From Caulobacter segnis (GTDB taxonomy: Bacteria > Pseudomonadota > Alphaproteobacteria > Caulobacterales > Caulobacteraceae), in the NCBI RefSeq assembly GCF_023935105.1, contig NZ_CP096040.1, forward strand, positions 2,852,001-2,916,000: DNA of 64,000 bases. Reading direction: 5' to 3'. Both the position numbers and the translations under genes were made by a program. Each line of letters starts with the position of its first letter. The first letter of the stretch is position 1. A model generated the notes under the pieces. The model saw only the letters and a list, made by a program, of their open reading frames with translations, was not told the DNA's origin and searched no databases. Positions 59,090-64,000 of this stretch are shown here, piece by piece.

Positions 59090-60256
59090 CTACAGCGCCG
59101 CGTCCACGAACGCCAGCAGGTCGTCCAAGGGCGGCCTGAAGGCGAACCTGAAGCCTCTGCGGAATCTGGCCAGCATCGGCGCCTCGCGCGCCGGGCACGG
59201 CGACGCGCAGACATAGCCGCGCCAGTCGACCCCCACCTGGCGACAGGCCGCCCTCACCCACTGGCTGGTGAAGTTCAGTGGTTGAATCTCCACGACCCGC
59301 GCGCCCTTCGGCAAGAAGACGGCGTTGGCCAGGGCCGCGCCACTGGCCCCGACCACGACCTCGGCCTCCCGCATCAGGGCGACCTGTTCGGCCGCGCCCA
59401 TCGTCTCGGGACGGACGATCTTGAAGCCGCGCGCGGCCAAGGCTTTCTCGAAAGCCGCCTCGCCCACCATCACCCGCATCGACTGACCGCGCCGCGAGAG
59501 ATAGACGCGCCGCGCGCCTTGGCTGGCCCCTTCCCGTCCCACGGGCGCTCGCTCCAGGACCCGGCTCGCCAGATCGGCCAGCAGGCCGTTCGGATGATGC
59601 AGGAAGTGATCCATGCTGGTGGCGAAGGCCGCGCGCTTCAGGCGAACGACGGGCGCGTCGATCTCCCGGACCGTGCGGCCGTGCAGCGCCAGGCCGATCA
59701 GCTCTCGCTGCCAAGGCGTCAGTTTCGGCGCCAGGATCGGCAGGTCGTCCAGCAGGCCGGCTTGATCCATGGCCAGCAGCGATGACAAGGCGTCGATGAC
59801 GAAGTGACCGTAGTTGAAGGTCGCGCCCCAGGGCAGGAATACCGCGCCGCCTTCCAGCACGGGCGCATCGGCGGGCGGGGTGAAGTGCGTGGCGTTCTCG
59901 CGCAGACCCGGGATCGCCGACAGATCCTGCGAGCCGTGCCGCGCCTCGCCGATCGTGGCGTTGTAGAGCGCGCCGTCGGTTCCGATCAGCGCCCCGAAGC
60001 GCGGAAACCACCAGGCCTCGCCGATCGCGCACAAGGCCGGCACGTTGACCGACGGCGGCGCGGCGATGTCATAGGGCCAGGCGTTCGCTTCGGGGCCGCC
60101 CAGTATTCCCAGTGACGCGCCGGTCGAGGCGTCGTGCTCGGGCGTCCAGGCCACCCCCGTCTCGCCCCGCCCGAACCGCAAGCGCAGCTCGACCGTCGAC
60201 ATGCGCGGCAAGTCCTGGGCTTCGACGATGGGGCGCACGGAAAGCGACGCGGTCAT
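59090..60256 (-). CDS. GT61/DUF563-type glycosyltransferase
   Basis: 388 residues, soluble. Typical parts are FLPWGATFNYGHFVIDALSSL, RRVYLSRRGQSMRVMVGEAAFEKALAARGF-like stretch (residues ~245-275), the GASGAALANAVFLPKGARVVEI motif near the C-terminus (given here as residues ~303-325) and the ending HFL region upstream. Such enzymes modify surface polysaccharide or glycans. Single gene, no pathway partners next to it. Confidence 0.8.
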   Translation of the reverse strand: MTASLSVRPIVEAQDLPRMSTVELRLRFGRGETGVAWTPEHDASTGASLGILGGPEANAWPYDIAAPPSVNVPALCAIGEAWWFPRFGALIGTDGALYNATIGEARHGSQDLSAIPGLRENATHFTPPADAPVLEGGAVFLPWGATFNYGHFVIDALSSLLAMDQAGLLDDLPILAPKLTPWQRELIGLALHGRTVREIDAPVVRLKRAAFATSMDHFLHHPNGLLADLASRVLERAPVGREGASQGARRVYLSRRGQSMRVMVGEAAFEKALAARGFKIVRPETMGAAEQVALMREAEVVVGASGAALANAVFLPKGARVVEIQPLNFTSQWVRAACRQVGVDWRGYVCASPCPAREAPMLARFRRGFRFAFRPPLDDLLAFVDAAL

Positions 60257-60288
60257 GCGTCGCTTGGAGCATGCCGCGTCGCCATTGG

Positions 60289-61746
60289 CTACTTCTTGAT
60301 CTGGCTCGCCAGGTACTTGCGGATCCCCTCCCCGTACGGCGGGCGCAGGCCCAGCATCGGGGCGATGTCCTTCTTCAGCTGCTGGAACACCGCCTTGCGG
60401 TGGCTGAACTCACGGAAGCCGTCGTGGCCGTGATAGGCGCCCATGCCGGCCGGACCGACGCCGCCGAACGGCAGGTCCTCCTGGGCGACATGGAAGATCA
60501 CGTCGTTGACCGTCACCCCGCCGCTGGTGGTGCGCTGGAGCACCCGGTCCTTCTCGGCCTCGTCGGTCCCGAACCAGTAGAGCGCCAGCGGCCGGTCGTG
60601 AGCGTTCACATAGTCCACGGCCTCGTCGACGGTCTTGTAGGTCTTCACCGGCAGCACGGGCCCGAAGATTTCCTCCTGCATCACCTTCATGTCGTCGGTG
60701 GGATCCAGGATCAGGGTCGGGGCGATCTTGCGATGCTCCTGTTGGCTGAGGTCCTCGCCGGCGGGATTGATCTCGACCACCCGTGCGCCCTTGGCCCGGG
60801 CGTCGTCCACATAGCCCTTCACCCGGTCGTAGTGGCGCTGGGCGACGACGGCCGTGTAGTCGGGATTGTCCTTGATCGTCGGGAAGTAGCGGCCGACCGC
60901 GGCCTTGGCCTCGGCGACGAAGGTCTCGACCTCCTCCTGGGGGGCCAGGACATAGTCCGGCGCCAGGCAGATCTGGCCGGCGTTCAGGGTCTTGCCGTTC
61001 ATGATCCGCGCCGCGGCGGTGACCATGTCGGCCCCGCGCGACAGGATCACCGGGCTCTTTCCGCCCAGCTCCAGGGTCACCGGCACCAGGTTCTCGGCCG
61101 CCGCCCGCATCACGTGCTTGGCGACCGAGGTCGCGCCGGTGAAGACCAGGTGATCGAACGCCAGGCCGGCGAAGGCCTGCCCCACTTCCGGGCCGCCGAC
61201 GAACACCGCGACCTCCTCTTCGGAGAAAGCCTTGGCGAACATGGCTTTCAGGAGATCGGAGGTGGCGGGCGTGTATTCCGATGGCTTGATCATGGCCCGG
61301 TTGCCGGCCGCGAAGATCCCGGCCAACGGCGCGAAGGTCAGGTTGACCGGGAAGTTCCATGGGCTGATCACCCCGACCACGCCCTTGGGCTGCCACTGCA
61401 CCGTGGCCTTGGCGCCGAACAGGCCCAGGATCGCCGGGGTGGTCTTGCGCTTCTCCGGCCGCATCCACTTGGCGACGTTCTCGCGGGCGAACTTCAGCGG
61501 GCCGATCGAGCCGGCGACGTCGGTCAGGGCCGTCGCCTCGGGCGAGCGCGAGCCGAAGTCGGCGTTCACCGCCTTGGCGATCTCGGCCTGATGGCCGATC
61601 AGCAGGTCGATGCTCCGATCCAGCCACTGAATGCGCTTTTCCGCGCTGGGCGGGCCGTCCCTCAAATGCGCGGCCTTTTGGCGCTGCAGGATGTCGTCCA
61701 TGGCCGCCTTGTGGGCCTCGAAAGACAGATTCACCGGTGCATTCAT
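60289..61746 (-). CDS. Coniferyl-aldehyde-dehydrogenase-type NAD(P)-dependent aldehyde dehydrogenase
   Basis: 485 residues. Family features: PWNFPVNLTFAPLAGIFAAGN, KPSEYTPATSDLL, FTGATSVAKHVM, general base Glu in VTLELGGKSPVIL, catalytic Cys in LNAGQICLAPDYVL, and GPVLPVKTYKTVDEAV. The short C-terminus and this motif set match the coniferyl aldehyde dehydrogenase (CalB) group. Substrate is not provable; aromatic or medium-chain aldehydes are likely. Start is the ATG MNAPVNLS; a further TTG would extend it by 14 codons. Divergent from the GGDEF gene. Confidence 0.9.
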   Translation of the reverse strand: MNAPVNLSFEAHKAAMDDILQRQKAAHLRDGPPSAEKRIQWLDRSIDLLIGHQAEIAKAVNADFGSRSPEATALTDVAGSIGPLKFARENVAKWMRPEKRKTTPAILGLFGAKATVQWQPKGVVGVISPWNFPVNLTFAPLAGIFAAGNRAMIKPSEYTPATSDLLKAMFAKAFSEEEVAVFVGGPEVGQAFAGLAFDHLVFTGATSVAKHVMRAAAENLVPVTLELGGKSPVILSRGADMVTAAARIMNGKTLNAGQICLAPDYVLAPQEEVETFVAEAKAAVGRYFPTIKDNPDYTAVVAQRHYDRVKGYVDDARAKGARVVEINPAGEDLSQQEHRKIAPTLILDPTDDMKVMQEEIFGPVLPVKTYKTVDEAVDYVNAHDRPLALYWFGTDEAEKDRVLQRTTSGGVTVNDVIFHVAQEDLPFGGVGPAGMGAYHGHDGFREFSHRKAVFQQLKKDIAPMLGLRPPYGEGIRKYLASQIKK

Positions 61747-61939
61747 GGCCTTGTCGCTCCTCCCCGGGTCCGCCTGTCGGCGCGACACTCATCTTATCAA
61801 TGATCACCATGAGCGAGCGTGCGGTCGCGCGCAAGCGAACGTTGTTCGTTCTTAACGGCTCGTAAGAACTCTCCTGTCTAAGCTCGATCTCCAGGCGATC
61901 GGGGTTTCCGCACGGGAAGCGTCGACGGGGGAAGAAGAG

Positions 61940-63001
61940 ATGTCGGACGTCGAAACCACGCTGCGCGGGCCCGAGGCTTACAAGATCGCCGCGCGCGCCG
62001 TGGAGCTCATGGAGCGCCATCAGGTTTGGCCGACGGCGCTGAATTTCGAGCTCTGGACCCACTATGTGGCCGACCCCGACGGCGCCCTGGCCCGTGAGCT
62101 GACCCGCCTGATCTCGCTGGGCGAGCCGATGACCGAACTGGTCAGCGAGGAGCTGGCCGCGGCCTATCTGCCCAAGGCCCGTCTGAACGAACAGATCCGC
62201 GACGCCGGCGACCTGCTCTCCAAGGAGCTGGAAGCCGTCGCCAAGGCCATCCAGAACGCCCAGAAGTCGAACGCCGCCTTCGGCAAGGAACTGGCCGGCG
62301 CCAGCAAGAGCCTGGACAAGTCGACCGACGTCGAAGCCATCAAGATCGTGGTGGACAACCTCGCCGAGGCCACCCGCCGCGTGCACAAGGAAAACCAGTC
62401 GCTGGAAACGCGCCTGGCCGACTCCACCGCCGAGGTCGAGCGTCTGCGCGAGCACCTGGAGCAGGTCCGCCGCGACGCCACCACCGACGGCCTGACCAAC
62501 CTCGCCAACCGCAAGGCCTTCGACGAGGAGCTGGACCGCGCCTGCGCCGACGCCGACGACAGCGGCACGACCCTTTGCCTGGCCGTCCTCGACATCGACC
62601 ACTTCAAGGGCTTCAACGACACCTGGGGCCACCAGACCGGCGACCAGGTCATCCGCTACGTCGCCTCGGTGATCGGCCGCGTCGCCGCCCCGCCGCGCTT
62701 CGCCGCCCGCTACGGCGGCGAGGAATTCGCGATGATCTTCCCGCGCGAGGCCTCGGCGATCGTCGCCACCACTCTGGAAGAGATCCGCGTCGAGGTCTCC
62801 TCGCGCATGCTCAAGCGTCGCTCGACCAACGAAGACCTGGGCGCCATCACCATCTCGTCGGGCTTCGCCGAGCGTCGTCCGAACGAGACCGGCCACTCGA
62901 TCATGGAACGCGCCGACGCGGCGCTCTACGCCTCCAAGCGCGGCGGGCGCAACCGGGTCACGGCGGCGGAAGCCATGCCAGCCTCGGCCAACGCGGCCTG
63001 A
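61940..63001 (+). CDS. Diguanylate cyclase (GGDEF) with N-terminal helical domain
   Basis: 353 residues. N-terminal ~180 residues are helical with coiled coil (ENQSLETRLADSTAEVERLR); the GGDEF domain follows: DGLTNLANRKAFDEELDR, DIDHFKGFNDTWGHQTGD (metal Asp and substrate), and the active motif RYGGEEFAMIFP. No RxxD inhibitory site stands in the usual place before GGEEF (APPRFAARY is found), so product inhibition may be lost. Makes cyclic-di-GMP. A strong terminator follows. Confidence 0.94.
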   Translation: MSDVETTLRGPEAYKIAARAVELMERHQVWPTALNFELWTHYVADPDGALARELTRLISLGEPMTELVSEELAAAYLPKARLNEQIRDAGDLLSKELEAVAKAIQNAQKSNAAFGKELAGASKSLDKSTDVEAIKIVVDNLAEATRRVHKENQSLETRLADSTAEVERLREHLEQVRRDATTDGLTNLANRKAFDEELDRACADADDSGTTLCLAVLDIDHFKGFNDTWGHQTGDQVIRYVASVIGRVAAPPRFAARYGGEEFAMIFPREASAIVATTLEEIRVEVSSRMLKRRSTNEDLGAITISSGFAERRPNETGHSIMERADAALYASKRGGRNRVTAAEAMPASANAA

Positions 63002-63029
63002 TCCCCCTTCAGCAGAAGACCTACTGTCG

Positions 63030-63066
63030 CGCCGCCGGTCTCACGATCGGCGGCGTCTTTCTTTTG
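63030..63066 (+). terminator. Rho-independent terminator of the GGDEF gene
   Basis: CGCCGCCG (63030-63037) and CGGCGGCG (63048-63055) form an 8-bp stem, followed by TCTTTCTTTTG. Confidence 0.88.
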
Positions 63067-63136
63067 AAGATTCCGCTAGCCTTCCCAAGGGGTAAAGGCG
63101 CCTAGACTCCCGCCAACGATCAAAGGGAGCCGGACC

Positions 63137-63952
63137 ATGACCGCCCACGGGGACTATCAGAAGATCCGCGTCTCGACGCAGGACGGCGTCGCCACCGTCA
63201 CCCTGGCCGATCCGGCCACGCTGAACGCGGCCAGCCTGGAGATCGCCCGCGAGCTGATCCACGCCTTCTCGTCCATCGCGGCGGGCAAGATCGAGGCGCG
63301 GGCGGTGATCCTGACCGGCGAAGGTCGCGGCTTCTGCTCGGGGGCCAATCTTTCGGGCGGCGGCGCGGCGGGACGCGAACTGGACGTCGACGGCAAGCCC
63401 GACGCCGGCTCGGCGCTGGAGAACACCTACAACCCGCTGATGACCCTGCTGCGCGACTTCCCGCTGCCGATCGTCACGGCGGTGAACGGTCCGGCGGCCG
63501 GCGTCGGCTGCTCGATCGCCCTGATGGGCGACATCATCGTCGCGGCCGAGAGCGCCTATTTCCTGCAAGCCTTCCGCCGCATCGGCCTGGTGCCCGACGG
63601 CGGCTCGACCTACCTGCTGCCGCGCCTGATCGGCAAGGCCCGGGCGATGGAGATGATGCTGCTGGGCGACAAGATCCCGGCCGCCACGGCCCTGCAATGG
63701 GGCCTGGTCAACCGCTGCGTCCCGGACGAGGAACTGGTCGGCGCCGCCACCGCCATCGCCCTGGAACTGGCGCGCGGCCCGGCGGCCCTGCGGTCCATCC
63801 GCAAGCTGGTCTGGGACAGCCTCGACAGCGACTGGACCGGTCAGCTGCACGCCGAGCGCAAGGCCCAGAAGTTCGCCGGCAAGACCGAGGACTTCCTCGA
63901 AGGCGTCAGCGCCTTCCTCCAGAAGCGCGCGGCGGCGTTCAAGGGACGATAG
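63137..63952 (+). CDS. Enoyl-CoA hydratase/isomerase family protein
   Basis: 271 residues, ATG after AAAGGGAG. Crotonase landmarks: VATVTLADPATLNAASLE, oxyanion GRGFCSGANLSGGG, VNGPAAGVGCSIALMGDI, and AFRRIGLVPDGGSTYLLPRL. The second catalytic-Glu position is replaced (Asp-Gly-Gly), pointing to an enoyl-CoA isomerase or PaaG-type member more than a hydratase. The terminal motif FLEGVSAFLQKRAAAFKGR is common in this subgroup. Downstream 48 bp run off the window. Confidence 0.9.
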   Translation: MTAHGDYQKIRVSTQDGVATVTLADPATLNAASLEIARELIHAFSSIAAGKIEARAVILTGEGRGFCSGANLSGGGAAGRELDVDGKPDAGSALENTYNPLMTLLRDFPLPIVTAVNGPAAGVGCSIALMGDIIVAAESAYFLQAFRRIGLVPDGGSTYLLPRLIGKARAMEMMLLGDKIPAATALQWGLVNRCVPDEELVGAATAIALELARGPAALRSIRKLVWDSLDSDWTGQLHAERKAQKFAGKTEDFLEGVSAFLQKRAAAFKGR

Positions 63953-64000
63953 GCGCCGCCCTAGCCGGCAGCATCGCCAGGGTCTTCTTGGAAATCCTGG
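63940..64000 (-). CDS. Possible C-terminus of a convergent gene (uncertain)
   Basis: On the minus strand a frame open from the window edge ends SKKTLAMLPARAAPIVP then TGA at 63942-63940, overlapping the crotonase stop. With only about 19 codons visible I cannot say whether it is real. Another minus-strand frame ends at 63961. No family is assignable. Confidence 0.25.

Noticed and set aside
61838-61856. GAACG-N5-CGTTC inverted repeat as a LexA box.
   Set aside because: Alphaproteobacterial LexA boxes are GTTC-N7-GTTC direct repeats; this is a different arrangement and may be chance.
61850-61880. TTAA-N7-TAAG before the GGDEF gene as a CtrA box.
   Set aside because: Two mismatches in the second half-site; too weak.

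Overview
The window is 64 kb of very GC-rich (about two thirds G+C), gene-dense bacterial chromosome. Gene content and order point to an alphaproteobacterium of the Caulobacter group: dusB-ntrB-ntrC-ntrY-ntrX-dat-hfq-hflX in a row, a pdhA-pdhB-pdhC-lpdA set with a lipoyl domain on E1-beta, an NtrC without the GAFTGA loop, and short operons with ATGA or GTGA stop-start overlaps. Genus-level assignment is an inference from memory of gene order, not a database result. I saw no rRNA, tRNA or CRISPR array.

Layout. 1-1.4 kb: the end of a polysaccharide (alginate) lyase-like gene and a DUF2939 protein. 1.4-12.5 kb: a cobalamin block. A cobalamin riboswitch precedes a ten-gene minus-strand operon (btuB, a CobC-type decarboxylase, BtuFCD-like importer, cobD, cobQ, cobT, cobS, and a small dual-specificity phosphatase). 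cobU diverges on the other strand. Together these import corrinoids and complete the lower-ligand assembly. 12.56-13.81 kb: an intact IS481-family insertion sequence with 5-bp target duplications, sitting in the loop of a perfect hairpin behind cobU. 13.95-14.33 kb: a structured repeat (copy A). 14.4-17.1 kb: an MFS symporter, mazG, rpiB. 17.1-27.0 kb: hflX, hfq, a D-amino acid transaminase and the ntr nitrogen two-component genes with dusB. 27-36 kb: ispDF, cinA, a FUSC protein, a RatA/COQ10-like protein, lipA, a lipoprotein hydrolase, an acyl-CoA ligase, DoxX, a DUF6880-like protein. 36-49 kb: the pyruvate dehydrogenase genes, a glutathione peroxidase, an FtsB-like divisome protein, enolase, crotonase, an aspartic protease, rpmF, pyrG, secG. 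49-64 kb: a GNAT acetyltransferase, the inverted second copy of the structured repeat (copy B) next to a REP-like doublet, a DsbA-like thiol protein, mfd, sdhE, a methyltransferase, a DEAD-box helicase, an HTTM protein with a small partner, a CoxIV-like peptide, a GT61-like glycosyltransferase, an aldehyde dehydrogenase, a diguanylate cyclase and a second crotonase.

The most unusual feature is a pair of ~375-380 bp intergenic elements in opposite orientations (13951-14330 and 49846-50220). Loops and single-stranded-looking parts are conserved, while several stems differ by compensatory base changes, including one stem capped by a GAAA tetraloop and one by an identical 7-nt loop. That is the pattern expected of a structured RNA or a transposable structured element, not of a protein gene. 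Other points worth checking are the phosphatase at the end of the B12 operon (candidate for the otherwise missing alpha-ribazole/cobalamin phosphate phosphatase), the loss of the sigma54-contact loop in both NtrC and NtrX, a self-competing helix in the cobalamin riboswitch leader, and near-identical lipoyl-domain coding segments in pdhB and pdhC.
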